From assembly GCA_964455905.1 (NCBI GenBank), contig CAYVYN010000003.1, positions 62,001 through 126,000 of the forward strand: a stretch of DNA of 64,000 bases, written 5' to 3'. The notes below the pieces were generated by a model, which worked only from the letters and a program-made list of their open reading frames with translations, was not told where the DNA came from and ran no database searches. This stretch comes from CAIJXB01 sp964455905. GTDB lineage: Bacteria > Chlamydiota > Chlamydiia > Chlamydiales > Rhabdochlamydiaceae. This document shows, piece after piece, positions 25,093-34,670 of the stretch. A program made the position numbers and the translations under genes. How positions within the stretch are numbered: the first letter of the stretch is position 1; each line of letters begins with the position of its first letter.

Positions 25093-25610
25093 GCGTAGAG
25101 CCTGAGATTGATATTCGTTATTCAAGACCCATGGATGCTGCTTACTTAAAAGAGTGGCTGACGCAGGAAGCTGTAAGTAAGTGGTTTCCGATGAGTACTC
25201 CAGCCGAAATAGATGCAGCTGTGGCTACTTGGATGTTGTTTTGTCGTTATCAGGCAGGTTTAACAGCTACGATTAATCATGTGCCGTGTGCTATGTCTAT
25301 TTTGTTTTTAATGCCCTATAAAAAAATTAGTCACCACGCTCCTTTTAAACTCTGCGTCGATCCGAAGTATTGGGGCAAGGGGATTGGATCGTCTTTACTG
25401 AAAAATACAAAGCATCTAGCGAAAACATATTTTAAATTAGATGCCATCCATATAGAGGTCTTCGGGGATAATCCACTGATTGCTCTTCTAGAAAAATTTG
25501 ATTTTCATCCTTTTGCTAAGCAAGAAAACTATGTAAAGGTAGGTGGCTTATATCAGCCTAGAACTTGCTTGATTTCGGAACTAACTGAAAATCCGGAGGA
25601 TCTTCAATGA
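25089..25610 (+). CDS. GNAT-family acetyltransferase, copy 1
   Basis: 173-residue N-acetyltransferase. The acetyl-CoA loop is seen in KLCVDPKYWGKGIGSSLLKN (Q/RxxGxG/A type), followed by DAIHIEVFGDNPLIALLEKF, the usual beta-5/alpha-4 region. Substrate unknown. The start overlaps the prfB stop (ATGA), and the gene itself overlaps a second GNAT gene by 4 bases. The two proteins are clear paralogues (both contain FP, a Trp-bearing helix and the same domain order), suggesting local duplication. An acetyltransferase next to prfB and yebC is remembered from Chlamydia. Confidence 0.85.
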   Translation: MSVEPEIDIRYSRPMDAAYLKEWLTQEAVSKWFPMSTPAEIDAAVATWMLFCRYQAGLTATINHVPCAMSILFLMPYKKISHHAPFKLCVDPKYWGKGIGSSLLKNTKHLAKTYFKLDAIHIEVFGDNPLIALLEKFDFHPFAKQENYVKVGGLYQPRTCLISELTENPEDLQ

Positions 25611-26107
25611 GTACTCGTCCTAAAGAGCTATCTTTTCGTTTTTTTCAGGAGGGGGATTCAGCTTTTTTGAAAAAATGGCTAAGTGCTCCTGATATTCTTT
25701 TATATTTTCCTATGGAGGGAGAAAAAGAAATAGACGATTCTGTACGTGTTTGGACAGAATATGGACAAAAAGGAATGGGGATTACTTCGCTTTGGGAAGG
25801 GGAGCCATGTGGGATGATTGTGATGTATTTACAGGCGTATCAAAAATTAGCGCATACTTGTTTGTTTTCTATTATAGTATCTGAAGATAGAAGAGGGCAA
25901 GGTGTTGGGCGCGCGCTAATTGAAGAAATGATGATTTTAGCTAAAAATACTTTTCAAATTGAAATCTTGCATTTGGAAGTTTATGATGGAAATCCTGCGA
26001 AGCATCTTTATGAAAGACTTGGTTTTACTACTTTTGGGGCACATAAGTGCTTTACTAAAGAAAATGGCAAGTGCAGGTGTAAAATTTTTATGCAAAAATA
26101 TTTATAG
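25607..26107 (+). CDS. GNAT-family acetyltransferase, copy 2
   Basis: 166-residue paralogue of the preceding protein. The cofactor motif is VSEDRRGQGVGRALIEEMM, and LEVYDGNPAKHLYERLGFTT is the typical C-terminal signature of RimI-like GNATs. The substrate cannot be deduced. It overlaps copy 1 by 4 bases and is 15 bases upstream of yebC, so prfB, both GNATs and yebC probably form one transcription unit. Confidence 0.88.
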   Translation: MSTRPKELSFRFFQEGDSAFLKKWLSAPDILLYFPMEGEKEIDDSVRVWTEYGQKGMGITSLWEGEPCGMIVMYLQAYQKLAHTCLFSIIVSEDRRGQGVGRALIEEMMILAKNTFQIEILHLEVYDGNPAKHLYERLGFTTFGAHKCFTKENGKCRCKIFMQKYL

Positions 26108-26122
26108 GAAAGGAAATCTCTC

Positions 26123-26839
26123 ATGGCAGGGCATAGTAAATGGGCGAATATTAAACACAGAAAAGAAAGATCGGATGCAAAAAAAGGTAAGCTGTTTTCT
26201 AGGGTTACGAAAGAAATTATTAGCGCTGTAAAGCAGGGCGGTTCTGATGCTAAAACAAATGCAAAGTTAAAATTGGCAATTCAAAAAGCTAAAGAGATTA
26301 ACCTTCCAAATGACAACATTGAAAGAAATATAAAAAAAGCATCTTCCGCAGATCAGGCAGATTTTTTTGAAATGACTTATGAGTTGTATGGTCATGGTGG
26401 AGTTGGTCTTGTTGTGGAAATTATGTCAGATAATAAAAATAGAGTTTCATCGGATATGAAAATAGCTACTAATAAACGAGGTGGTACTATTGCAAGTCCA
26501 GGTGCTGTTTTATTTAATTTTGATCAAAAAGGAGTCATTCGTCTTTGTAAAAAGTCAGGCGAAGAAGATCTTTTTTTTATGGTGGCTTCTGATGCTGGAG
26601 CAGAGGATTTTATTGTAAATGAAGAGGACTATACAGTCATGACGCCCCCAGATCTTTTATACCAAGTCAAAGAAAAGCTGGTTGCATCTGGTGCTGTTGT
26701 TGACGAGTTTGCTTTAGAAATGATTCCAAAAGTGTATGTTGAGTGTGATTTAGAGACCACTCAAGCGAATGAGGCATTAATTGAGTGGCTAGAAGCTCTT
26801 GATGATGTCGATGCGGTTTATCACAATATTAAAATGTAG
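26123..26839 (+). CDS. yebC: YebC/PmpR (TACO1) family protein
   Basis: 238 residues beginning MAGHSKWANIKHRKERSDAK, the hallmark of the family. Other conserved phrases are INLPNDNIERNIKKAS, YELYGHGGVGLVVEIMSDNK and RGGTIASPGAVLFNF. Members are described as transcription regulators or as factors relieving ribosome stalling at proline-rich stretches; which applies here is not visible. AAAGGAAA precedes the ATG by about 8 bases. It closes the prfB-GNAT-GNAT run. Confidence 0.95.
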   Translation: MAGHSKWANIKHRKERSDAKKGKLFSRVTKEIISAVKQGGSDAKTNAKLKLAIQKAKEINLPNDNIERNIKKASSADQADFFEMTYELYGHGGVGLVVEIMSDNKNRVSSDMKIATNKRGGTIASPGAVLFNFDQKGVIRLCKKSGEEDLFFMVASDAGAEDFIVNEEDYTVMTPPDLLYQVKEKLVASGAVVDEFALEMIPKVYVECDLETTQANEALIEWLEALDDVDAVYHNIKM

Positions 26840-26852
26840 ATAGGGGATTTTA

Positions 26853-28148
26853 ATGAAGTTAGCTATTGAGGAAGAAGTAGATAGGCTTTTTCCTGTGAAA
26901 ACCCCCAAAAAACGTATTCTCGTTTTAATTAGTGAAGGAGGTGGAGGCCATAAAATGGCTGGAGAGTCTTTGAAAGAAATTTTATCTTCAGAATATGAAG
27001 TAGATGTCGTAAATGTGTTAAAACAAATCACCTCTTCATTAGACTTTTTACAGACCATTACTTCTGGCGCGTTCACTGCAGAGGATCTTTATAATTTTAT
27101 GTTGCGTAAGGGCTATCATAGATTGGCAAATGTGATTTTTGTTAATTTAGGTAATAAATACATGCAGGCAAATCAAGAAAGAATTCATAGACATTTTGAA
27201 ACCTATTTGTCAGAAACCAAAACACCATATGATCTTGTTATCTCAACAGTTCCTTATTTTAATGGAGGAATTGCAAAAGCCTTACAAAAAAAAGAGATCC
27301 CTTTTTTAATTTTACCAACTGATTTAGATACATCTACCTTTTTTGTCGGAATGAATAAGGCTCAGTTTAAAGAAAATGATAAAATAGCTTTTGCCTTCCC
27401 TTATGATGACTTAGATTTAAAGAAACGAGGGCTTCTTAGATCTCCTTTTCCACTTTCTAAAATGTTTGTAAGTGGATTTCCTGTGAGATTAGGTTGTCAG
27501 AAGAAATATTCTTTGGATGAAATTTTGCTATTGAAGCTTAAGCATGGAATGTCTCCAGGAAGACAGGCGATTACTTTGATTTTAGGGGCCTCAGGGAATA
27601 GAAAGTTGATTCAGTATACTAAAGCGTTAGCAGAGTTAAGTAACACTGATTTTTTAGAGCCGTTAGAGTTTAATATTTGTGTTGGTAAAAACGAACAAGT
27701 TTTGAAGGTTTTGGTGAGGTGGTTTGTCCAGCAGGGAGCGAACATTCAAAAAGAGGAAAGGAGTTTTACTACTATCAAGACTGTTACTGGTTTAGTTTTT
27801 CATCTTCGTAAATTTACCTCTGAGTTAATTGAGATTATGGCTGCTTCTAGGCTTATTATTACTAAGACGGGTTCTTGTTCTGTAAATGAAGCTATTTATT
27901 TGGGAAGGAAACTTCTTCTTGATAACACAAATTCTTCTTCTGCTAGATATTTACGCTGGGAGACGTTTAATTTGCATTTTGTTCGAAAACATGGTTTAGG
28001 GGCCGTTTTTTCCGATCTTTCGGAGATGTTATCTTTAGTTCACACTATTTTAAATGAAGACTTGGGACATCCTGTTGTTTCAGGTGCTTTTTTATTGCCT
28101 GATTTTAAAAATAATATTAAAGACGCAGTCTTTCGATTGCTCGCATAA
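26853..28148 (+). CDS. GT28-like glycosyltransferase (MGDG synthase / UgtP / MurG-like)
   Basis: 431 residues in GT-B layout. The N-terminal loop SEGGGGHKMAGESLKEIL (about residue 29) is the GGGH signature of MGDG synthases, UgtP diglucosyldiacylglycerol synthase and MurG. The C-terminal domain has TLILGASGNRKLI and a donor-binding stretch ELIEIMAASRLIITKTGSCSVNEA, resembling the family phrase for sugar-nucleotide binding. Expected function: transfer of a hexose to diacylglycerol, or another lipid-linked acceptor. It is 13 bases after yebC and is followed by a strong terminator. The acceptor is inferred, not seen. Confidence 0.75.
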   Translation: MKLAIEEEVDRLFPVKTPKKRILVLISEGGGGHKMAGESLKEILSSEYEVDVVNVLKQITSSLDFLQTITSGAFTAEDLYNFMLRKGYHRLANVIFVNLGNKYMQANQERIHRHFETYLSETKTPYDLVISTVPYFNGGIAKALQKKEIPFLILPTDLDTSTFFVGMNKAQFKENDKIAFAFPYDDLDLKKRGLLRSPFPLSKMFVSGFPVRLGCQKKYSLDEILLLKLKHGMSPGRQAITLILGASGNRKLIQYTKALAELSNTDFLEPLEFNICVGKNEQVLKVLVRWFVQQGANIQKEERSFTTIKTVTGLVFHLRKFTSELIEIMAASRLIITKTGSCSVNEAIYLGRKLLLDNTNSSSARYLRWETFNLHFVRKHGLGAVFSDLSEMLSLVHTILNEDLGHPVVSGAFLLPDFKNNIKDAVFRLLA

Positions 28149-28161
28149 GTTAATTGTCTTA

Positions 28162-28194
28162 AAAAATGTGCGTTTGGTCGCACATTTTTCTTTT
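28162..28194 (+). terminator. Rho-independent terminator after the GT28-like gene
   Basis: A perfect 11-base stem (AAAAATGTGCG ... CGCACATTTTT) with loop TTTGGT, ending in a T run followed by CTTTT. It separates the yebC-side operon from the autotransporter genes and rules out a start for the first autotransporter at 28166. Confidence 0.82.
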
Positions 28195-28261
28195 GGTCTT
28201 ATTTCTTTTTTTGCTAATCTCGGTTTTTTTTAAAGCACTTGTTTCTATTTGGAGGTTTTTC

Positions 28262-31200
28262 ATGGGTTCTATAAAGGTTTCGTTTTGGGTTGCTGCGTTA
28301 GCTTGTTTAAGTGTTAACGTACAGATGGCACATTCTATTACCTATGTAACAAATCCAGGAGATGAGCCTCTTGTAGTTGTAAGAGATCGCGAAGGACAAA
28401 TAGAGTCTATAACCAATCCGGGAACTCTTCGTTCTGCTATTCAAACAATTGAAAGCGAGTTGACAACACCTCCTATTTCTATCAAGAATACAGCTGAATC
28501 TATTTACCTTGAAAAGCCCCTTCCAACTATTTTTACAGACCTAACCATCGAATCAAGTACACAAGGTAGCTCACGAACAATCAATACTGTTTCATCTGTT
28601 GATCCTCTTTTGGGTTATCTAGAGGTTGGTGGAGGCCAAACAACGCTTACTCCAGATGTTATTTTAAATCATGTAAATGCTGATATCAGCGGGAACGCTT
28701 CTTTGATTTTTCAGGGGCTAGGGAATGGGAGTGAGTTTAACCTAGGTCTTTATGGTGGGATTATAGATTTTAATTTTTGCAAAGAGTTTGCTAAAACACA
28801 AACGTATTCTGGAGATGTGAATGTTTTCTACGACTCGCAAATTCGACTAAGTAGCTCGGCGTATCAATCTCCACAGTTAAAATTAACAGGCAATATTCAG
28901 GATTTTAATATAGGAAACCCAGTTTCGTTTAGCGGTGAGTCTGCAGTAGACGGATCTATTGTTTTGTCCGGAAATAATTCCTGGTCAGGTGGTAGTATAA
29001 TTGATCAATTGGAATTGATTGTTCTTTCCTCAGGTTCCTTTCCTACTACCGGTACTGTTTTATATAAGCAGGGAAGTTTAGTTTTCAATTTGCCTGCAGG
29101 TGATGTTTTTAATTCTTCCCTCTACATGGCAGGTGAAGGTACTTTATTTATAAAAAGTGGCACTTTAGCTATTTCAGGGAATCTACGTGGAATCGAAGCT
29201 AATATACAAAATGGATCTTTAAATTTATCTGGAGAAAACATTTTATCTAAGGTTGTTTTAGGAACGGGTGGTAGCTTAGAGATTGCCTCTTTTACTAACT
29301 TAGGCCCTGCTGATCTTACGTTTTCTGGAGGTTCTTTACATGTAACAGGCAATGTTGCTTTAAGGAGACAGCAAATTTGTACTTTGAATAACACCGGCAG
29401 TACCATCACCGTCGATAGTGGTAAGACTTTTCTGATTCCTTCCCTTAATCTGTTTTTAGATTCGAATACCTCTGGAAGTCTTTTTTTAGAAGGTAGCGGA
29501 TCGCATGTTATTGGAAGTTTTATTTTTGGAGATGTGCAAAATACTATTTGCACTTTAAATGGTGTCTTAACCGGATCTTCGGGATTAACTTTGCTAGATA
29601 TAAATGGCACAAATACTTTGGCGTTATCTGGTTTAAATACCTATACCGGCGATACTTTTATCAATGGTGGAACCTTGCTACTAAAAGCTGATACTATTTT
29701 GTATAAATATGATCCCGGTAACATAGCAGTTGCAAAAGGGGCTGTGTTGCAAGGTGAAAGTCCAACGGTTTATATTGATGCAGATATTTCTGTACAGGGA
29801 ACTTTTAAAGGTGAAGGTATTGTTTTTGGTACAGTTAGTTGTTTTGGAGAACTTGGGAATTTGGCCGTCATCTATCCAGGCAATTCTATAGGCGAAATTA
29901 TGGTGGGAAATGCTAATTTTGGGCCCTATTCTAATTTAGATATTTATGTTGATCCGACAGGGACTTCTATTTTTAATGTCATAGATTCTTTAGTGATTGA
30001 CCCAAGCAGCATTCTTAGTTTTGATGTGGCTCCTCAGTTTATTGAAAGAGGTACCGTAGATACCTTTTTATCTTGGGATACTCTTAATGGGGAGTTTGCT
30101 ACAGTAGAGGTTCCTTCTTTATGGTTAACGGGTAAAGTCAATTACGAGGAAGATTATGCTACTGTAACTTGGGACTACAATAAACTTTCAGCTATCGCAA
30201 AAAAAGGAAATGCTCATAAAGTAGCTCAAGCTATTGATCGTCTTGTAGTAAAAAATGAGGTGCAGTTTTTATCGGCTTTAGGTTTTTTAATTCCCGCAAC
30301 AGCAGGAGAAATTGTATTCGATTTAAATCAGATGCAGCCCTCTTTGTTTAAAGCAGCTACTCTTATACAGCAAAACAGCAGCGTAAAAGTACAAGATTCT
30401 TTGACGTTTCGGATGCAAAAAGTATTAGACACTACCTATTGTTCTAAAATAGGTGGAGATGATTCTAAACAACAGCAAAGTCCCTGCCAGATAGAAACAA
30501 ATCCGTTTCATATTTGGATCGATGGATTAGGAGATTCTCTTAGCCAGGGATCCTTAGAGTATGCCAGCAGTCCTCAGGTTGCGTATCATGAAAATATGGG
30601 CGGCTTTGTGAGTGGGATAGATTATCGGTTTTGTGAGCGATTTTATGTGGGAGTTTTAGGAGGGTATACTAGAGCCGATTTGCATTTTTCTCAAGATCAA
30701 GGTAAAGGACGAATTAAAAGTGGCTACGCAGGGGTCTATGCATCCGCTCTCGGCGAAATGTTTTATGGAAATGCTTCTTGTATTGAAAGTTGGAGCGGTT
30801 TTAACGAGTATCGACATCTGTTTTTACCAGACGGTAGCTTAACCGCAAGTAATACTCACGGAGGAAAACTTCTTCTTTCACATATAGATACAGGATTAAA
30901 TTTAGGCTGGAAAGGTCTTACGATTAGACCATTTGATTCCTTTAATTATATTACGGGCCAAGAAAATGCGTTTACAGAAACTGGAGCTCATGCTTTTAAT
31001 TTATCAGTTGATAAAAGTAGAGCAATTATGCTGCGTAACGAATTAGGATTAAATGTAACAGGGTGTTTTTGTGTTTTTTCGACAACTTGGACAGTATCTC
31101 CTAAGATTTCTTGGGTGAGAGAAGTACGTATAAAAGGATCTAAGTATCAAGTTGAGTTTGTTGGAACAGATGTTCCATTTGATGTGACCGGTTATTTACC

Positions 31201-31345
31201 GACTAGAAATCTGATTTCCCCAGGGGTGAGTTTGACAGGCTCTATGTTGAATGATTTTTTAAGCTTTACACTGCACTATAACGGAGAATTTACTGGAGGT
31301 TATAGTGATCATAGCTATGGCGGAGAGCTCCGTTTTGGATTTTAG
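28262..31345 (+). CDS. Type V autotransporter with PATR repeat, paralogue 1 (Pmp-like locus)
   Basis: 1027 residues. Signal peptide MGSIKVSFWVAALACLSVNV at the start, with GGAGG just upstream. The passenger is beta-helix-like, rich in G, S, T and N. It has a passenger-associated repeat (LALSGLNTYTGDTFINGGTL, about residues 455-475), followed by the autotransporter phrase YPGNSIGEIMVGNANFG. The C-terminal 278 residues from FHIWIDGLGDSLSQ form a beta barrel ending in Phe (YGGELRFGF), as needed for BAM assembly. Expected location: outer membrane with surface-exposed passenger. Chlamydial GGA(I/L/V) and FxxN repeats are not dominant, so this is a distant or different autotransporter group. The next gene is a tandem paralogue. 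Confidence 0.85.
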   Translation: MGSIKVSFWVAALACLSVNVQMAHSITYVTNPGDEPLVVVRDREGQIESITNPGTLRSAIQTIESELTTPPISIKNTAESIYLEKPLPTIFTDLTIESSTQGSSRTINTVSSVDPLLGYLEVGGGQTTLTPDVILNHVNADISGNASLIFQGLGNGSEFNLGLYGGIIDFNFCKEFAKTQTYSGDVNVFYDSQIRLSSSAYQSPQLKLTGNIQDFNIGNPVSFSGESAVDGSIVLSGNNSWSGGSIIDQLELIVLSSGSFPTTGTVLYKQGSLVFNLPAGDVFNSSLYMAGEGTLFIKSGTLAISGNLRGIEANIQNGSLNLSGENILSKVVLGTGGSLEIASFTNLGPADLTFSGGSLHVTGNVALRRQQICTLNNTGSTITVDSGKTFLIPSLNLFLDSNTSGSLFLEGSGSHVIGSFIFGDVQNTICTLNGVLTGSSGLTLLDINGTNTLALSGLNTYTGDTFINGGTLLLKADTILYKYDPGNIAVAKGAVLQGESPTVYIDADISVQGTFKGEGIVFGTVSCFGELGNLAVIYPGNSIGEIMVGNANFGPYSNLDIYVDPTGTSIFNVIDSLVIDPSSILSFDVAPQFIERGTVDTFLSWDTLNGEFATVEVPSLWLTGKVNYEEDYATVTWDYNKLSAIAKKGNAHKVAQAIDRLVVKNEVQFLSALGFLIPATAGEIVFDLNQMQPSLFKAATLIQQNSSVKVQDSLTFRMQKVLDTTYCSKIGGDDSKQQQSPCQIETNPFHIWIDGLGDSLSQGSLEYASSPQVAYHENMGGFVSGIDYRFCERFYVGVLGGYTRADLHFSQDQGKGRIKSGYAGVYASALGEMFYGNASCIESWSGFNEYRHLFLPDGSLTASNTHGGKLLLSHIDTGLNLGWKGLTIRPFDSFNYITGQENAFTETGAHAFNLSVDKSRAIMLRNELGLNVTGCFCVFSTTWTVSPKISWVREVRIKGSKYQVEFVGTDVPFDVTGYLPTRNLISPGVSLTGSMLNDFLSFTLHYNGEFTGGYSDHSYGGELRFGF

Positions 31346-31371
31346 TGCTTAAAAAATAACAGGGGTTTTTC

Positions 31372-34281
31372 GTGGTTAGGTTTTATTCTTTGTGTTTTGC
31401 TCTTACGAGTTGCTTTAGTTTGAACGCATATACCAAAGCATATCTTATTACAGAAGACATGACTGTATCTAGCTCATTACGTGAGCTAGATCAAGATTCT
31501 TATATTCAATCCGATACCGGCGGTGCTTTGCGATCAATTCAAGGTATTGTAAGGCCTCCTGAAATGATCGGAGGAGTATTCGAAGATGGCATATATCCAC
31601 ATTATCTTAGTGTAATCAAAGGAACAACAAGAGTTGCTTCTGATGTTCTATTTAAAAACATAAATATAGAAGTTCATTCAGGAGCTGGGATTGTTTTTGA
31701 AGAGCCAGCTATCCAAAATGATTTTAAGGTGACTTTATACGGAGCAAACCTTGGTTTTGTATGCAATAGCTTGGAAGGGCAAAAACATACAGGGCCAATT
31801 ACTTTGCAGTGGAGCTCTCAAATTGAACTTTTGAGCACATTAGCTAGTCCATCAATTCATCTTCTAAATACAATTACAGACGTGGTTTTTGCTTGGGGTC
31901 GCGATCTTTCAGCAAATTGTGAACTTACTTTTAAGGGCCCAGGAACTCACGGTTCTATCGCTTTGTCTGGCTCTAATTTTTGGGGGAAGGGAACTGTAAT
32001 AGACCAGGTTTCTTTAGATATTTTACATCCAAGTTCTTTCCCTATAGAAAATACTACAAAATTTGCGGATGGAGTTTTGTGCTTTAGGTTACCCGAAGAC
32101 TCTACATATTTTGGTATTGGAAATATGAAGGGATCAGGAACTCTTAAAGTGGAAAGTGGTTCGGTTGATCTCTATGGGGACTTAGAAGGGTTAGATCTTT
32201 CTCTAGAAGGAGGCTCTCTTGCTTTATGGGGACAAAATTCTAAAATTCAGAATGTTTTTTTACGAGATACTGGTTCTTTAGAAATTTTTTCATTCGATAG
32301 TTTAGGGGATCCTGCTATTTTTTTAGAGGGTGGCGTTTTGCGTGTTAGAGGCGATAGTACAGCTTCTTCTGATCAAATTTTTTCTGCTAAAAATCAGAGT
32401 ACTGTATCTCTTAATAAAGGTGCTATATGTACCATTCCTCATATGCAAATCTTTTCGGGGGATTCTACCGAAAATAGCCTTCACATTCAAGGTGAAGGGG
32501 AACTTGTTATACAAAAGGTTTCTTTTCAAGATGTAAGGGACATGACCTTTAAGATACGAGGGTCTTTAAATGGGCAATCAGGCTTAGAAATTGTAGATTT
32601 AAGTAATACTAATAAACTAATTTTAGAAGGATTACACTTTTTTTCCGGCAATACGTTAGTAGAAGGTGGCACTCTTTGTCTAAGTGAGGGGGCTTCACTT
32701 TACGCAAATAATTTCGGTTTTATCAATATTCAAGCTGGATCATCTTTAGAAGGTTGCGGGCTCGGTTCTTTTGCCAATGCAGATGTATTGGTCAACGGCA
32801 CTTTATCAGGTGAACTAGTTGTTACCGGAGAGGTTATTTGTGATGGGGGCACCCTAGCTCCTGGCAATAGATTAGGAGAAATACTCGTTGGTGATGCTTT
32901 TTTCTCATCCGATTCAATCCTTTTGATTCACGTTGATGGTAAGGATAGTTCTTTGTTGACTGTTCTTGGAGAGTTAACCATAGAAAAGGGGAGCTCTATT
33001 CAATTTGACACGGGAGCTCAGGTTATCTTTCCAGGAGAGACTTTCTCATTTTTAACTTGGGAATCGCGAGAGGGGGCTTTTGATGTTTCTGTTAACGATT
33101 CTATTTGGCGAAGCCCCAAGATTAGTTATGGAGAGGGAATTGCAACTGTTTTTTGGGAATATGACTCGCTTGAAAAAATAGCGTCTTTTTCTCAAGCTAA
33201 GCGCGTGGGCAGAGTCTTTGATAGAGCACTTGCCTTAAAGAATTCGAGTTTGCTTGAATCCTTAAATTTTTTGGTTCCGGCTAATAAAAACCAGATTAAC
33301 GATGTTTTAATGAAGATGCAGCCGTCTTTGTATAAAGCAGCTATTATTCAACAGCAAAACAGTATAGTGTCTTTGAGAGAAGCACTCTCCTCTAGATTAC
33401 AAAATATTCTAGATAATAGCGTTTGTTTAGGAGAAAGCCGACAATCGTGGAGTATTTGGGCAGATGGTATTGGTGAATCGTTTAGTCAAAAAGCTACAAA
33501 AGAAGCTGGAGGATACCATGGTAACATGGGAGGGGCTGTTTTAGGTGCTGATTATCATTTTAATAACCCTCTTTATTTAGGTCTTCTAGGAGCCTATACG
33601 AGTTCTTTCTTGGATTTTTCTTCCGATCAAGGCGGGTGCCATACCACTAGTGGCTATGGAGGCATCTATCTATCTTATTTGGATAGGAAATCGCTTTTTT
33701 ATGGAAATTTGTCGTTTTTAGGAAGTCAGAATCATTTTACTGAGAGTCGTAATCTTTTTTTCCCAGATAGAAAAATGACTGCGCTAAATCAACATGGTGG
33801 AAATCAGTTTTTATCCCATCTAGATTTTGGTATAAATTTATCTTGTTTGGGTTTGCTCATAAGACCCTTTAACTCTTTTGACTTTATTTTAGAAAATGAA
33901 AACAGTTTTACAGAAAGTGGTGCTGGAATTTTCAATCTAAAGGTTAAAAAAAGTTATGATTCGATGCTTAGAAATGAACTGGGCTTAGGTCTTTCTAAGT
34001 GCTATAAGGCAGCTTGTGGGGAGTGGAGCATTGCTCCTATGGCTTCTTGGGTAAGAGAAATGCGCGTTAAAGGATCTACTTATAAGGTATCCTTTAAAGA
34101 TTTTGAGGAGGTATTTACTGTTTCAGGTTATTTCCCAACACGTAGTTTGTTATCCACTGGATTCGTGTTTTCAGGTGCTTTTTTACAAAATCTTCTTGGA
34201 TTTAGCCTTTATTACAATGGACAGTTCGGCAGCGGGTATGTAGATCATAGATACGGTGGCGAATTTCGCTCCAGTTTTTAA
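31372..34281 (+). CDS. Type V autotransporter with PATR repeat, paralogue 2
   Basis: 969 residues, starting at GTG 31372 after AGGGG. Signal peptide (VRFYSLCFALTSCFSLNAYT). The passenger has the same order of landmarks as paralogue 1: the repeat LILEGLHFFSGNTLVEGGTL (about residues 415-434), then DGGTLAPGNRLGEILVGDAF. The barrel of about 278 residues begins at WSIWADGIGESFSQ and ends HRYGGEFRSSF, again with terminal Phe. Paired phrases in the barrels (NELGL, TVSGYFPTR / DVTGYLPTR, YGGE) show recent common origin with strong divergence in the passenger. Only 26 bases separate the genes, so one transcript is likely. Convergent with a small minus-strand gene. Confidence 0.85.
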   Translation: MVRFYSLCFALTSCFSLNAYTKAYLITEDMTVSSSLRELDQDSYIQSDTGGALRSIQGIVRPPEMIGGVFEDGIYPHYLSVIKGTTRVASDVLFKNINIEVHSGAGIVFEEPAIQNDFKVTLYGANLGFVCNSLEGQKHTGPITLQWSSQIELLSTLASPSIHLLNTITDVVFAWGRDLSANCELTFKGPGTHGSIALSGSNFWGKGTVIDQVSLDILHPSSFPIENTTKFADGVLCFRLPEDSTYFGIGNMKGSGTLKVESGSVDLYGDLEGLDLSLEGGSLALWGQNSKIQNVFLRDTGSLEIFSFDSLGDPAIFLEGGVLRVRGDSTASSDQIFSAKNQSTVSLNKGAICTIPHMQIFSGDSTENSLHIQGEGELVIQKVSFQDVRDMTFKIRGSLNGQSGLEIVDLSNTNKLILEGLHFFSGNTLVEGGTLCLSEGASLYANNFGFINIQAGSSLEGCGLGSFANADVLVNGTLSGELVVTGEVICDGGTLAPGNRLGEILVGDAFFSSDSILLIHVDGKDSSLLTVLGELTIEKGSSIQFDTGAQVIFPGETFSFLTWESREGAFDVSVNDSIWRSPKISYGEGIATVFWEYDSLEKIASFSQAKRVGRVFDRALALKNSSLLESLNFLVPANKNQINDVLMKMQPSLYKAAIIQQQNSIVSLREALSSRLQNILDNSVCLGESRQSWSIWADGIGESFSQKATKEAGGYHGNMGGAVLGADYHFNNPLYLGLLGAYTSSFLDFSSDQGGCHTTSGYGGIYLSYLDRKSLFYGNLSFLGSQNHFTESRNLFFPDRKMTALNQHGGNQFLSHLDFGINLSCLGLLIRPFNSFDFILENENSFTESGAGIFNLKVKKSYDSMLRNELGLGLSKCYKAACGEWSIAPMASWVREMRVKGSTYKVSFKDFEEVFTVSGYFPTRSLLSTGFVFSGAFLQNLLGFSLYYNGQFGSGYVDHRYGGEFRSSF

Positions 34282-34296
34282 TCCACTTTCAATAGG

Positions 34297-34494
34297 TTAA
34301 GTTTTTTTCCAGTCTATTGTTTTAGCTGGTCTAGAGTGATCTTCGAGCCCTTGCGGACTAGAGGATTTGTTTGGTAATCCTTTTAGTGGAAAAAGTTGCT
34401 TTTCGGCTATTAATTTTGTTTGATTCACTACAGTATTACTTAATTTAATTGGATTTGTTTCTTCTGTTTTTTTTGCAATTGGGTTGATACTCAT
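34297..34494 (-). CDS. Small hypothetical protein (65 residues)
   Basis: Not recognised. MSINPIAKKTEETNPIKLSN begins a hydrophilic protein rich in Lys, Asn and Pro, without membrane segment or signal. The support is translational and transcriptional: GAGAGGTG stands about 5 bases before the ATG at 34494, and a promoter-like pair lies just upstream. The disordered polar character would suit a secreted or chaperone-bound protein, but this is speculation. It could also be a chance frame. Confidence 0.4.
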   Translation of the reverse strand: MSINPIAKKTEETNPIKLSNTVVNQTKLIAEKQLFPLKGLPNKSSSPQGLEDHSRPAKTIDWKKT

Positions 34495-34514
34495 CGTCAC
34501 CTCTCTGGTAGCTT

Positions 34515-34544
34515 GTTATAAATTTAACTATAAACTTTTGTCAT
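34515..34544 (-). promoter_or_regulatory. Possible promoter of the 65-residue gene
   Basis: On the minus strand ATGACA (34539-34544), an 18-base spacer and TATAAC (34515-34520), 20 bases before the ATG at 34494. Both hexamers match five of six consensus bases. Confidence 0.42.
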
Positions 34545-34670
34545 GAAAATTGGAAGGTTGGTGCCGGGTTTTTAGAGGGAAATAGGTGTTTTTTATTTCT
34601 ATTTTCTTTTTCGAGTTAATTGAAACTTAAAGAGTTTCGATAATAAGAAGAGGATTTTATAATAAAAATG

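Noticed and set aside
28166..28261. Longer start for the first autotransporter
   Set aside because: The extension lies in a strong terminator; GGAGG and a signal peptide support 28262.
29122..29610. 162-codon minus-strand open frame
   Set aside because: Antisense to the autotransporter passenger; Pro/Lys-rich as expected from the complement of Gly/Leu-rich codons.
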